DNA from: Myxococcus xanthus | GTDB lineage: Bacteria > Myxococcota > Myxococcia > Myxococcales > Myxococcaceae | Direction of reading: 5' to 3' | Length of the DNA stretch: 64,000 nucleotides | NCBI RefSeq assembly: GCF_006402735.1 | Contig: NZ_CP017174.1 | Coordinates: forward strand, 8,722,001-8,786,000 | Shown: positions 37,901 to 47,391 of the stretch, one piece after another | How the letters are laid out: each line of letters begins with the position of its first letter | How positions within the stretch are numbered: position 1 is the first letter of the stretch | Made by a program: the position numbers and the translations under genes | The notes under the pieces: model-generated | The model's input: the letters and a program-made list of their open reading frames with translations, nothing else | Told to the model about the DNA's origin: nothing | Database searches by the model: none

Positions 37901-39295
37901 CTACGCTTCGACCGGACGCAGCGTGCCCGCGCTCATCCGGTTGAAGCGCCACACCAGCGCCACCGCGACGCTGATGAGGCCCGCGCACAGGCCCCACCAG
38001 ATGCCCACCACGCCCAGGCCCAGCTTGAAGGCCAGCAGCAGCGTCACCGGCAGGCCAATGGCGTAATGCCCCACCATGTTCGCCAGGAAGGTGAAGCGCG
38101 TGTCGCCCGCGCCGCGCAGCACGCCCGCGCCCACGCCCTGCGCCCCGTCGAACACCTGGAAGATGGCGCTCACCATCAGCAGCGGAATCAGGAGCGGCAG
38201 CACGTCCGCGGGAGCCCCCGCCAGCTTCGCCAGCGTGTGAGGGAACAGCGCGAACACCAGGCCGCTCAGCGCCATGAAGCCCGCGCCGCCCGCCAGCGCC
38301 ATGAAGCCACTGAGCCGCGCCTGCGGCGTGTTGTGCGCGCCCACCGCCCAGCCCACCCGCACGCTGCCCGCGTTGCCAATGCCCATGGCCACGGTGAAGG
38401 AGACGCTCGCGAAGGAGATGGCAATCTGGTGCGCGCCCACGCTCGCCGGCCCCAGCCCCGCCGCCAGCACGCCCGCCAGCGCGAACACGCCGACCTCCGC
38501 GCAGATGTGCAGACCAATGGGGAGGCCCAGCCGGATGGCTCGCGAGAGGTCCGCCCACACCGGCAGGCGCCGCGCGGGCGCCCCTTCCACCTTGCGGCTG
38601 CGAATGAACAGCACCGCGATGAGGAGCTCGATGCCAATGCTCGCTGACGTCGCCATCGCGGAGCCCGCCACGCCCAGGGCTGGCACCTCCCGCAGCGGGC
38701 CGAACCAGGCCGGCAGATTGGCGCCACCGAAGACGAGCAGCAGGTTGCCCAGCAGGTTGAAGATGTTGGCCACCACCGTCGCGATCACCAGCGGCCGCGT
38801 GAAGGCGGTGGCCTGGAGATAGGAGCGCATGGTGAGGAACATCAGCATCATCGGCATGCCGGGTGCGCGCCACGCCAGGTACTGGCTGGCGCCCGCGGCC
38901 TCCGTCTCACTGATGCCCGCCAGCGGCAGCAGCCGCGGCGCCAGCGTCATCAGCGTGGCCAGCATCGCCCCCACGCAGAACGCCATCCACGCGCCCTGCC
39001 ACAACAGCGCCCGCGCCCGGGTGAACTGCCGTGCGCCAATGGCCTGGGAAATCATGGGGTCGAACCCCATCATCAAGCCTATGCCGAAGGAGCTGACCGC
39101 GAAGTAGAGGCCGTTGCCCAGGCCCACCGCCGCCAGCGCGGACGTCCCCGCGCGGCCCACCACCAGCGTATCCACCAACCCCATGAGCGCCTGCCCGCCC
39201 TGGGCGATGGCGATGGGAACCGCCAGCCGGGCCAGCTCCCGGAGCTCGGTGCGGGGAGAATTCACGGAGGACATTGGCAACACGGCGGTGGACAT
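37901..39295 (-). CDS. MATE-family multidrug/cation antiporter
   Basis: A 464-residue inner-membrane protein. The ATG at 39295 (MSTAVLPMSSVNSPRTELRE) gives the usual short cytoplasmic N-terminus; longer starts add atypical sequence. About twelve hydrophobic helices are visible in two halves, with family text PIAIAQGGQALMGLVDTLVV, GFDPMISQAIGA, GLPIGLHICAEVGVFALAGV and GAGDTRF. MATE proteins expel drugs or organic cations in exchange for Na+ or H+. The substrate is unknown. Its upstream gap to the next gene holds a strong hairpin. Confidence 0.92.
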   Translation of the reverse strand: MSTAVLPMSSVNSPRTELRELARLAVPIAIAQGGQALMGLVDTLVVGRAGTSALAAVGLGNGLYFAVSSFGIGLMMGFDPMISQAIGARQFTRARALLWQGAWMAFCVGAMLATLMTLAPRLLPLAGISETEAAGASQYLAWRAPGMPMMLMFLTMRSYLQATAFTRPLVIATVVANIFNLLGNLLLVFGGANLPAWFGPLREVPALGVAGSAMATSASIGIELLIAVLFIRSRKVEGAPARRLPVWADLSRAIRLGLPIGLHICAEVGVFALAGVLAAGLGPASVGAHQIAISFASVSFTVAMGIGNAGSVRVGWAVGAHNTPQARLSGFMALAGGAGFMALSGLVFALFPHTLAKLAGAPADVLPLLIPLLMVSAIFQVFDGAQGVGAGVLRGAGDTRFTFLANMVGHYAIGLPVTLLLAFKLGLGVVGIWWGLCAGLISVAVALVWRFNRMSAGTLRPVEA

Positions 39296-39401
39296 GGGGA
39301 GTGCGCCTATAGCGCCTTCCGGCAGGGAATGCGCTGCCCACGTCCGACGCGCCACGCCCCCTCGCCTGACGAGGAGGCCCGGCCACACACCTGTGATACG
39401 T

Positions 39402-39430
39402 CCCCCTGGGACACCCGGCGTCCCAGGGGG
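39402..39430 (-). terminator. Strong hairpin after the beta-propeller lipoprotein gene
   Basis: A perfect 11-bp inverted repeat, CCCCCTGGGAC at 39402-39412 and GTCCCAGGGGG at 39420-39430, with a 7-base loop. It lies 22 bp beyond the stop of the lipoprotein gene in its direction of transcription and before the MATE gene. No T-run follows on minus, but the stem strength suggests transcription termination. Confidence 0.6.
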
Positions 39431-39451
39431 CAAGCCCGCGTCAGCCCCGCG

Positions 39452-41560
39452 TCACGGCAGCATGGGCGGATGGAAGGGCGCGGTGACCAGCGGCGTCTGG
39501 AGGCTGTCCACGTGGGACACGCGCAGCCCCGCGTCGGAGATGGTGTAGACGTAGTCGTCCGCCATGATGCTGCGGCGAACCGTGGGCTGCCAGTACCAGC
39601 TCCAGTTCCGGAAGTTGAACGACTGATACATGTCCCGCATGGAGACGGTGCCCACCGGCGAGAAGCCCGTGGCCGTGTCCACGCGGAAGACGCGCAGCTC
39701 GCTGCGGAAGCCGGACCAGTAGTCGTAGGCGTTGTAGTCCCAGTCCGTGAAGGGCAGGGCCAGCAATCCCTTGGCGGGGAAGTAGGTGAAGGCCTTGTGC
39801 TCGTAGAGCGCCTCGCTGTGGCTGCCCATCGAGCCCAACTGGTGCGTGAAGGTCTCCTTGGGCTGCGCCAGGTCACTCACGTCGAAGAGCGACAGCTTGA
39901 GGGCGCGGTCCTGCCAGGTGCCGTCCTCGTTGCGGTGCTCGCCGAAGGTGAGCAGGTGCGTGTCACCCAGCGGGTGGATGTACGTGGAGAAGCCCGGAAT
40001 CTTCAGCTCGCCCACCTTGCGCGGGTTCGCCGGGTCGCTCAGGTCGAAGGTGAAGAGCGGGTCCACCTGCCGGAAGGTGACGACGTAGCCGCGCGTGCCC
40101 ATGAAGCGCGCGCTGAAGATGCGCTCCCCCCGGGCCAGGTCCTCGCTGCGGCCCAGCTCCTTCAGGCGCCCGTCCTGCTCACGCAGCGTCACCACGCGGT
40201 TGACCGTCTCCGGAGGCGTCCACGCGGTGTCCCCGCCGTTCCCGGTCCCCGGGTTCTCCGGTGGGAGCTCCACGGTGGTGGCCACGCGCAGCACGCCCTC
40301 GCGCTCGTCCATGGCGAACTGGTTGACGATGTATCCCTCCACCGTGCCGCTGCCCACGTAGGTGGCCTGGTCCGGGTCGCGGATGTCGAACTTGTGGAGG
40401 TACGTGTGCGTCGTCTGGCCGGGCTCCGGCCACCACCACCAGTGGCGAGACGCCACGTAGAGCGCCTCATGGGACGCATACACCTCGCCGGGCAGTCCCA
40501 CCACGCTGGTCCGGCTGGGCGACGACGCCTCCGCGTCCAGGTTCAGCGACAGCACCGACACCAGGCCCAGCCCGGTGGGCCCGTTGGCGCGGTAGAACGA
40601 CGTGCAGTCATACGCGAGCGGCTTCACCTCGCCGTCCGCCGTCACGCGCCGGCCCTTCGGCAGCCAGTGCTCCAGCGACTGCGCGCGGATGCGCTGCTCG
40701 TTCTGCTTGATGAGCGCGTCGATGGACGCGACCAGTCGGCCCCGGTCATCGAAGAGCCCCGGCGAGTACTCGGGATAGAGGCGCACGTCCGCCGGCCAGC
40801 GGAACCCGTCCGAGAACACCAGGCGCACCGCGCTGTCCACGCGCCGGGCGTTGATGTAGCTCCCGGGCAGGTAGATTTGCTCCAGCACCCGAGGCGCCTC
40901 CAGGTCCGCCACGTCCACCACCGTCACCTTCACGGTGTTGCTGTACGCATAGCCGCAACCGAAGCCGGCGCAGTCGATGACCGGCATGTCGTCCATGCCG
41001 CGCCCCCCCCCCACCGTCCCGAGCCGGTCCTCGGCCACCCCCGAGGTGATGACCAGCCGGTTGCGCTCGGCGTCGAGCAGCATCTCGAGCGGCCAGCCCT
41101 CCACCTCCAGCGCGGCCGTCCGCGTGAGCTGCTCCGCGGGCCACGAACGGTGGATGTAGAGCCGGGGGCCCGACAGCACGAAGATGCGCGTGCCGTCGTT
41201 CTGCACGAAGTCGGCCTCGTGCACGCCGGCCACCTGGTTGTTCGTGCCCGTGTAGTCATTGGGCCTGCCGCCGCCTCCGGAGGAGTCCTCCTGCGGCGCG
41301 CCCGTCATGGGCGGCGCCTCGCCCCCACGGCCGCCTCCGTAGGCGTACTGCTTGTAGCTCTCCAGCGCCGCGCGCATCTGCTTCGTCGCGGTGTCCTCGA
41401 TGTGCTGCTCCAGGGCCTCACAGCCAGGGAAGCTCTCCAGCCGGGCCTCCTGCTGCACGGGCTCGTTGTCGACCGGGGACAACGGCTTGTTGCCCTCGTC
41501 ACACCCCGCCGCGACGACAGCCACCACTCCGGCCCAGCTCCAGCGTTTCCACTGCCGCAT
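39452..41560 (-). CDS. Beta-propeller lipoprotein
   Basis: A 702-residue exported protein. The ATG at 41560 is preceded by GGGAGGG at good spacing and opens a lipoprotein signal (MRQWKRWSWAGVVAVVAAGC, lipidated Cys20). Residues from about 100 on resemble the secreted beta-propeller domain family (NNQVAGVHEADFVQNDGTRI at the start, SYINARRVDSAVRLVF, LHKFDIRDPDQATYVGSG, TRGYVVTFRQVDPLFTFDLS, IPGFSTYIHPLGDTHLLTFG). Repeats of about 45 residues with aromatic strands fit propeller blades. The function is unknown in the family; it is probably periplasmic or surface bound. It is followed by a strong hairpin. Confidence 0.88.
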   Translation of the reverse strand: MRQWKRWSWAGVVAVVAAGCDEGNKPLSPVDNEPVQQEARLESFPGCEALEQHIEDTATKQMRAALESYKQYAYGGGRGGEAPPMTGAPQEDSSGGGGRPNDYTGTNNQVAGVHEADFVQNDGTRIFVLSGPRLYIHRSWPAEQLTRTAALEVEGWPLEMLLDAERNRLVITSGVAEDRLGTVGGGRGMDDMPVIDCAGFGCGYAYSNTVKVTVVDVADLEAPRVLEQIYLPGSYINARRVDSAVRLVFSDGFRWPADVRLYPEYSPGLFDDRGRLVASIDALIKQNEQRIRAQSLEHWLPKGRRVTADGEVKPLAYDCTSFYRANGPTGLGLVSVLSLNLDAEASSPSRTSVVGLPGEVYASHEALYVASRHWWWWPEPGQTTHTYLHKFDIRDPDQATYVGSGTVEGYIVNQFAMDEREGVLRVATTVELPPENPGTGNGGDTAWTPPETVNRVVTLREQDGRLKELGRSEDLARGERIFSARFMGTRGYVVTFRQVDPLFTFDLSDPANPRKVGELKIPGFSTYIHPLGDTHLLTFGEHRNEDGTWQDRALKLSLFDVSDLAQPKETFTHQLGSMGSHSEALYEHKAFTYFPAKGLLALPFTDWDYNAYDYWSGFRSELRVFRVDTATGFSPVGTVSMRDMYQSFNFRNWSWYWQPTVRRSIMADDYVYTISDAGLRVSHVDSLQTPLVTAPFHPPMLP

Positions 41561-41715
41561 TTCGACCCTCCCTTTGCACTTCGGCCCCACTGACAGCCCC
41601 CGGACCTCCCCGGTGCCACGCCAGCGGCGGCCGGGCTCTGATGCCACCGGCGTGCCAAGGCTTCGTCCACCCGGGCCCCCTGGCTTCGTCGAGCCGTTGC
41701 GGGCGCCCGTGCCTC

Positions 41716-42879
41716 TCAGAAACCTGATGCGCGCGGCGAACCTGGAGCCGGAAAACCGAGACCCCGTGGCACGAAGCGGACGAACTGCTGGGTGAGCACC
41801 GGGTCCATCTGCTCCAACCGCAGCCCCATGCCCACCGCGGACCGGAAGACGCCCTGCGGCAGGGGCGGGTTGGACCACGCCACCGTCGCCTCCGCGGTGC
41901 AGGGCGCGCGCTGGCCCGCGAGCAACACCTTCAGCGTCAACCGGGTGCCCTCGCGCGCCGGCGTCAGGGTGCGCACGAAGAGCGCGCCCGGCCCCGCGTC
42001 ATGGCTGAAGCCCGACAGCGTCGTCCCGTTGGGCGTGGTGAACTCCACCACCGTGAAGAAGGGCACGCGCTCCGCGGCGCGCAGCGGGGTGTGGCCCGGA
42101 ACCAGCCGCCCCAGCACGCGGCCGAGCAGTTCGTCCGCGCCCATGTGACGCTTCTCCAGGAGCGGCGCGCCACCCAGCGCCTGCGCCCGGGTGAGCACTT
42201 CCTGCGACTCCTCCGCGCGCGACAGCAGCACCAGCGGCTTGCGCGGATGCGCGTCATGGAGCTTCGTGGCCAGGGCCAGCGCCTCGCGCGGCGTGCGCGA
42301 CACGTCCACCACGAAGCCATCCAGCTGCGCGCCGTGCTCCGCCGCCAGGTTCGCCGCGTCCCCCATGTCCCGCGCGTAGAGGACGTGGAGGCCCTCCTGC
42401 TCCAGCGAGCCGCCCAGGAAGGTGTGCAGGAAGCGCCCGCCCTCCACCAGCAGCACCCGGCGCCCACGCGGCAGTCCCTCGCGGACACGCTCCCGGGCCT
42501 GGCGCACCGCGGCCAGCTTCGCTTCCAGGGCGCCCAGCGCCACCGGCTTGGGCAGGAAGTCGTCGGCGCCCGCGCGCCAGCAGTGCATCACCTCGTGGGG
42601 CTCGCCGCCGGAGGTGAACATGATGACGGGCACGTTGCGCCCCGCGGGGTGTGCCTTCACCAGCCGGCACACCTCATCACCCTGCATGCGCTCCATGCGC
42701 AGGTCCAACAGGATGAGCGCCGGCGTGCGCCGGGCCAGCTCGGCCATGCACGCCTCGCCGCCCTCCAGCGCCACCGCCTCGCAGCCCAAACGTATCAGGT
42801 GCAGGCGCACCACCTCCCGGGCGGTACGGGAGTCATCCACCACGAACACGGTGTCACGCGCGTTGGGAGGAGGGCTCAT
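41716..42879 (-). CDS. Response regulator with degenerate second receiver and PilZ-like domain
   Basis: A 387-residue protein starting at the ATG at 42879. Receiver 1 (about 9-125) is complete: D15/D16, D59 in LILLDLRMERM, K111 in FLPKPVALG. Residues about 128-250 look like a second receiver with a degraded acidic pocket (LLVEGGRFLH) but a retained Asp in FVVDVS. The last 115 residues resemble the PilZ-type paralogous domain found in myxobacteria (FFTVVEFTTPNGTTLSGF, FVRTLTPAREGTRL, VGMGLRLEQMD). The classical RxxxR/NxSxxG c-di-GMP motif is not obvious. It lies 70 bp after the Hsp70 gene. Confidence 0.88.
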   Translation of the reverse strand: MSPPPNARDTVFVVDDSRTAREVVRLHLIRLGCEAVALEGGEACMAELARRTPALILLDLRMERMQGDEVCRLVKAHPAGRNVPVIMFTSGGEPHEVMHCWRAGADDFLPKPVALGALEAKLAAVRQARERVREGLPRGRRVLLVEGGRFLHTFLGGSLEQEGLHVLYARDMGDAANLAAEHGAQLDGFVVDVSRTPREALALATKLHDAHPRKPLVLLSRAEESQEVLTRAQALGGAPLLEKRHMGADELLGRVLGRLVPGHTPLRAAERVPFFTVVEFTTPNGTTLSGFSHDAGPGALFVRTLTPAREGTRLTLKVLLAGQRAPCTAEATVAWSNPPLPQGVFRSAVGMGLRLEQMDPVLTQQFVRFVPRGLGFPAPGSPRASGF

Positions 42880-42949
42880 ACGTTCACGGATAGGTGGAAA
42901 GGGGTGCCAAGGCCACGGGCGCCCGGGGCCACCGTTCGGGGATGGACGC

Positions 42950-44776
42950 TCAGGCGCGAGGCTCCTGGCGACCGGACAACAACCGCGTGAGCTGCTTGGC
43001 AATGGTGGCGCACTGCGCCGCGTTGCCGCTGTCCAGGGCAGAGCGGCCGCCATCCAACAGGCGCTGCACCGTGCCCAGGGTGGCCTGCGCCTCCGGGCTG
43101 GGGTTCTCCTGCGCGCTGCGCTGGAGCAGCCGCGCCAGCTTCTCCCCGCGCTCCAGCAGCTTGCGGAACAGCTCCTCCGCGCGCTTCGCGTCCACCACGC
43201 CCTGCGAGCGCGCGTAGTGGGCCTGCTCGGCGCCCAGCTTCTCCGCCTCGCCCTGCGGCAGCCCCGCACGGGCCTCCAGCCGCACGGCCTCCATGTTGCC
43301 GGTGGTCAGGTCCGTGGCCTTGACGGACAGGATGGCCTCGCTGGACAGCTCGAAGACGACCTCCAGCGGCACGTCTCCGCGCGCGGCGACGTGGAGGCGC
43401 TTCAGCACCACCTCGCCCAGCTTGTAGTTCTCGTCCTGGAACTCGCTCTCGCCCTGGTACACGGGGATGCGCGCTTCCTGCTGGCCGGAGCTGCCCGGAT
43501 AGAAGATGTCCCGCGCCACCACCGGCACGCCCGTGTTCTTCGGGATGAGCCGCTTCACGCGCCCGCCCATGACGCCCACGCCCAGGCTCTGGGTGGCGAC
43601 GTCCAACAGCAGCGCCTGACCGGACTGGCGGATGAGCTCGTCGGCCTGCACCGCGGCGCCCAGCGCGACGGCCTCTTCCGGGTGCACGTCCGTGGAGGGC
43701 GCGCGGCCGAAGAAGTCCGCCACCAGCCGCCGCATCAGCGGCACGCGCGTCATGCCGCCCACCAGCAGCACCACGTCCACCGCGTGGGGGTCCATCTTCG
43801 CCTCGCGCATCACCGACTCGCAGACATCGAGGCAGCGGCGCGACAGCGGCTCGGACAGCGTTTCGAAGAAGGAGCGCGTCAGCACCGTCTCCAGCTCCGC
43901 CATCCGCCTGCCGGGCGCCAGGTGGTCGCCCAATCCGGCGACGTAGATGGACGCCTCTTCCTTCTCGGTGAGCTCGCGCTTGGCCTGCTCCGCGGCCACC
44001 TTCAGCCGGCGCAGGCTCTGCGCGTCCTGCGACACCACGTGGCGCAGCTCATCGTCCACCTGCGCCAACAGCCACTGGACGATGCGCTGGTCGAAGTCCT
44101 CGCCGCCCAGCTTCGGGTCACCGCCCGTGGCGCGCACCTCGAAGACGCCGGCCTTCACCTCGAGGATGGACACATCGAAGGTGCCACCGCCCAGGTCGAA
44201 CACCAGCGCGTTGCCCTCGAAGCCGCGCGACAGGCCATATGCCAGCGCCGCGGCGGTGGGCTCGTTCACCAGCCGCACCACGTCCAGCCCGGCGATGTTG
44301 GCCGCCTCGCGCGTGGCCTGCCGCTGGTTGTCGTCGAAGTTGGCCGGAACGGTGATGACACACTTGGTGACGGGGCGGCCGAAGTGCGCCTGCGCGTCCA
44401 GGGCCAGCTCGCCCAGAATCATCGCGGACACCTGCGTGACGGGCATCACCCGCCCGGCGAGCCGCACGCGCACGTCGCCAGAGGGCCCGGCCACCAGCGG
44501 ATACGGCACCAGTGCCTTGGCTTCCTGAACCAGCTCCGGCGTGTAGCGGCGCCCCAGGAAACGCTTGGTGGCCCACACCACGGAGTCCGGATGCTCCTCG
44601 GCCAGGGATTGTGCCGCGACGCCCACCACGCGCTCGCCAGCTTTGTTCACGCCCAGCGTGGACGGCGTCAACCGGCCACCCGCGCGTGCGGGAATCATGC
44701 GCGGGCGTCCGTCTTCAACGGTCGCCACGGCGCTGTTGGTAGTACCCAGGTCGATGCCGATGACGAGGTCATGCAT
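42950..44776 (-). CDS. Hsp70 (DnaK-like) chaperone
   Basis: A 608-residue Hsp70. The ATG at 44776 (MHDLVIGIDLGTTNSAVATV) is used; a GTG 21 bp upstream is possible. Nucleotide-binding signatures are IGIDLGTTNSAVA, VFDLGGGTFDVSILEV and LLVGGMTRVPLM; the substrate-binding part starts around DVATQSLGVGVMGG. It differs from housekeeping DnaK in having a short C-terminal tail without a DnaK-type acidic end, and no dnaJ or grpE lies nearby. It is a paralogous chaperone of unknown client, divergent from atpH. Confidence 0.92.
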   Translation of the reverse strand: MHDLVIGIDLGTTNSAVATVEDGRPRMIPARAGGRLTPSTLGVNKAGERVVGVAAQSLAEEHPDSVVWATKRFLGRRYTPELVQEAKALVPYPLVAGPSGDVRVRLAGRVMPVTQVSAMILGELALDAQAHFGRPVTKCVITVPANFDDNQRQATREAANIAGLDVVRLVNEPTAAALAYGLSRGFEGNALVFDLGGGTFDVSILEVKAGVFEVRATGGDPKLGGEDFDQRIVQWLLAQVDDELRHVVSQDAQSLRRLKVAAEQAKRELTEKEEASIYVAGLGDHLAPGRRMAELETVLTRSFFETLSEPLSRRCLDVCESVMREAKMDPHAVDVVLLVGGMTRVPLMRRLVADFFGRAPSTDVHPEEAVALGAAVQADELIRQSGQALLLDVATQSLGVGVMGGRVKRLIPKNTGVPVVARDIFYPGSSGQQEARIPVYQGESEFQDENYKLGEVVLKRLHVAARGDVPLEVVFELSSEAILSVKATDLTTGNMEAVRLEARAGLPQGEAEKLGAEQAHYARSQGVVDAKRAEELFRKLLERGEKLARLLQRSAQENPSPEAQATLGTVQRLLDGGRSALDSGNAAQCATIAKQLTRLLSGRQEPRA

Positions 44777-44967
44777 GGGGGGCCGAGAGGACACCACCCT
44801 ACGGGTGTTCGCGCCAGCTCGCCAAGCCCCCTTCCCTCACCTGCCCGCCGATAAGCGCCGCTTTCCCACGCCACGGCCCGGGCCAGCAAGCGTGCCCCCG
44901 GCGACAGGGCGTCACGATGCCAGGGACGTTGCCCGGGAGAAATCCCCGTGCTAAGGGCGCGACCGCC

Positions 44968-45516
44968 ATGGTGAACGTGTCGATCGCCCGCCGCTACGCC
45001 CGCGCCCTCCTCGATGTCGCTTCGGAGGCGGGCCGCACTGACGCCGTCGCCGAGCAGCTCACCGCCTTCGCCGACGTCATCGCGAAGAACGCCGAGCTGA
45101 CGGATGTGCTCGTCAACCCCGCCTACACCCGCGAGCAGCGCCTGCGGGTGGTGGAGTCGGTGATGAAGGCCATCCCCGGCGGCGTGGAGCCCACGCTGGC
45201 CAATACCCTCCGCCTGCTGGTGGACCGCAACCGCCTGGGCTACCTGGCGGACATCGCCCGCCTCTTCCGCGACATGGCGGATGCCCGTGCCGGCCGCGTC
45301 CGGGGCCACGTCACCAGCGCCGCGCCGCTTCCGGCCGACGCCCTTGCCCAGCTCCAGCAGACCCTGCAGCAGCTGACCCAGCGCAACGTCCTTCTGGAGA
45401 CGCGCGTGGACCCCAGCCTGTTGGGTGGTGTCGCCGCCCAGGTGGGCAGCATCCTCTACGATGGCAGCATCCGGACCCAGCTCGAAGAGATGCGCCGCGA
45501 ACTGAAGCAGCGCTGA
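44968..45516 (+). CDS. atpH: F1F0 ATP synthase delta subunit
   Basis: A 182-residue subunit of the peripheral stalk. The ATG at 44968 begins the family N-terminus (MVNVSIARRYARALLDVASE). Conserved parts are FADVIAKNAELTDVLVNP, NTLRLLVDRNRL and the C-terminal LETRVDPSLLGGVAAQVGSI, then LYDGSIRTQL. Delta links the F1 alpha3beta3 head to the b subunits at the inner membrane. In most bacteria atpA follows directly; here a kinase-like gene lies between, leaving nearly 1.9 kb. Confidence 0.96.
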   Translation: MVNVSIARRYARALLDVASEAGRTDAVAEQLTAFADVIAKNAELTDVLVNPAYTREQRLRVVESVMKAIPGGVEPTLANTLRLLVDRNRLGYLADIARLFRDMADARAGRVRGHVTSAAPLPADALAQLQQTLQQLTQRNVLLETRVDPSLLGGVAAQVGSILYDGSIRTQLEEMRRELKQR

Positions 45517-45662
45517 AGCCCGCCCGCTCGCCGGGCAACCAACGTTCCAGGTCGTCTTTATCACCCCGCAGTCCAGGGCTAACCGGTATTCCCAGCGGAC
45601 CCTGACAGCGGTATACTCCCAGGTGGTGCGGGACAGCCCCGTGCCGCCTGGACGACCTGACC

Positions 45663-47141
45663 ATGCCGCAGTCCCTACTCCACCGGTATTCCGAAGGTCC
45701 GTCCACGTTGGCGGCGCCGGAGGAGGCTCGGCCCTTTCTTGGGGCCCTCCTGCGCGCGGCGGGTTGTGGGGTGGCCCTGCTGGACCGGGACCTGCGTCCG
45801 GTGTGGGTGAACGCCACGCTGGCGGCGCTGTCTGGCCTGGAGCCGCGCGCGCACGTGGGCCGTCCTCTGACGGAGCTGTGGCCGCAGGTGGCGCAGGCAC
45901 TGTCACCGCTGCTGGCCCGGGCACTCTCCGGAGAGGACGTCACGGATGCCCCTGTGCGGGGCGTGCTGGCCCCCGCCGTGGGTGAGCGGCACCTGCGGGT
46001 GGGCCTGTCCCCGGCGCTGCAGGGCGGCGCGCTGGCGGGGGTGGCGTTGTGGGTGCGCGACGAGACGGAGCGCTTCCTGGAGGAGCAGCGGCTGCGCGCG
46101 CGGGAGTCCCACATGCGCAGCCTGGCGGACGTGGCCTGTGACGGGCACTTCCTGCATGACAACGGCATCGTGATGGACGCCAACCGCGCGATGTCGCAGC
46201 TGCTGGGCTACGCGTCACCCTCAGAGATGATCGGCCGGCACCTGGCGGACTACGTCGCCCCGGAGTTCCGCTCGCAGGTGGGGCTGGTGCTCAGCCGCGG
46301 GCTGGAGACCCCCTATGAGGTGGTCGTCCTCCGCCGGGATGGCCAGCGGCTGCCCCTGGAGGTGCTGGGGCGCTACGTGACGTGGGAAGGCCGGCAGGTG
46401 CGGTTGGCCGCCGTCTGGGACATCAGCAGCCGCAAGGCCGCGGAGGAGCTCTCCGCGAACACCGAGCAGTTCCGACACCAGATGCTGGGTGCGGTGGACG
46501 CGGAGCTGCGAGCGCCCCTGCAATCGCTGCAGGAAGGCACGCGCTCCCTGCAGCGGCTGGACGGGCTGGAGGAACCGCAGCGCACCCTGGTGAGCCAGGT
46601 GGCCCGGTCCGCCCGGCGCATGGAGCGGATGCTCCAGGAGTTGATGGACTTCACCCGCACGCGGCTGGCGGGCGGACTGGCCCTGCGGCCAGAGCCCGCG
46701 GTGCTGGACGCGGTGGCGGCGCGCGTCGTGGAGGAGCGCCGCCGTGAGCATCCCCGGCGAACCCTCCACCTGGAGACGGAAGGCGACCTGCGCGGCCACT
46801 GGGACACCCACCGGCTGGCGCAGCTGGCCGACAACCTGCTGGGCAGCGTGCTCCATCAAGGGGGCGAGGATTCGCCGGTCACCTTGCGCGTGGTGGGCGC
46901 TGTGGGCGGCGTCACGCTGTGTGTGAAGAGCCCTGGACTCACGGTGGCGGCGGAGGAGCACTCCTCCCTCTTCGAGCCCTTTCGCAAGGAGCGCGGCGCC
47001 ACGCCAGAGGGCCTGGGCCTGGGGCTCTATCTCGCGCGGCAGATCGCCGTGGCCCACGGCGGGAAGCTGGCGGTGGAGTCCTGCTCCGGGGGCGGCGTGA
47101 GCTTCACCGCCTGGCTGCCCCGCGAGGGGCCGGGGCACTGA
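45663..47141 (+). CDS. PAS-PAS histidine-kinase-like protein, probable pseudokinase
   Basis: A 492-residue soluble protein with two PAS-like regions (about 25-135, GVALLDRDLRPVWVNATLAA; and 150-258, IVMDANRAMSQLLGYASPSE), a HisKA-like helix pair and a HATPase-like fold. The H-box reads GAVDAELRAPL: Ala280 stands where the phospho-accepting His should be. The N-box is NLLGSVLHQG with Ser395 in place of the magnesium-binding Asn, and the DxGxG box has become KSPGLTV; only the GLGLGLYLARQI glycine box is intact. It probably cannot autophosphorylate and may act as a sensor scaffold or kinase regulator. It lies between atpH and atpA on the same strand. Confidence 0.9.
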   Translation: MPQSLLHRYSEGPSTLAAPEEARPFLGALLRAAGCGVALLDRDLRPVWVNATLAALSGLEPRAHVGRPLTELWPQVAQALSPLLARALSGEDVTDAPVRGVLAPAVGERHLRVGLSPALQGGALAGVALWVRDETERFLEEQRLRARESHMRSLADVACDGHFLHDNGIVMDANRAMSQLLGYASPSEMIGRHLADYVAPEFRSQVGLVLSRGLETPYEVVVLRRDGQRLPLEVLGRYVTWEGRQVRLAAVWDISSRKAAEELSANTEQFRHQMLGAVDAELRAPLQSLQEGTRSLQRLDGLEEPQRTLVSQVARSARRMERMLQELMDFTRTRLAGGLALRPEPAVLDAVAARVVEERRREHPRRTLHLETEGDLRGHWDTHRLAQLADNLLGSVLHQGGEDSPVTLRVVGAVGGVTLCVKSPGLTVAAEEHSSLFEPFRKERGATPEGLGLGLYLARQIAVAHGGKLAVESCSGGGVSFTAWLPREGPGH

Positions 47142-47391
47142 AGGACTCCGCGACTGGCGCCACCTCAACGGCGGCTGATGCACCAGAGTAGCCGGGCGCG
47201 ATTTTGACCCACTTCTGGAGCGCCTTCGCGCGGCCGCCTGTCCCACTCCTGAACGGGCGTCCTCTGCCACCCCGTGGCGGGTGGCGCGGACCGCATTGCA
47301 GCGGGTGGGTGTGCGTGGTAAGGGGCCCCGACTTCAAGGTTTCGGCGGCCTGCTCCACGTCGGCCGCCCCTGCGCAAGGACGCATACGCTC

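Noticed and set aside
39329..41593. Long plus-strand frame opposite the beta-propeller lipoprotein
   Set aside because: It is an antisense shadow, Arg/His/Val-rich with no motif; the minus-strand gene has a signal peptide, RBS and terminator.
42422..44854. Long plus-strand frame opposite the Hsp70 gene
   Set aside because: It is an antisense shadow of a gene with unmistakable Hsp70 signatures.
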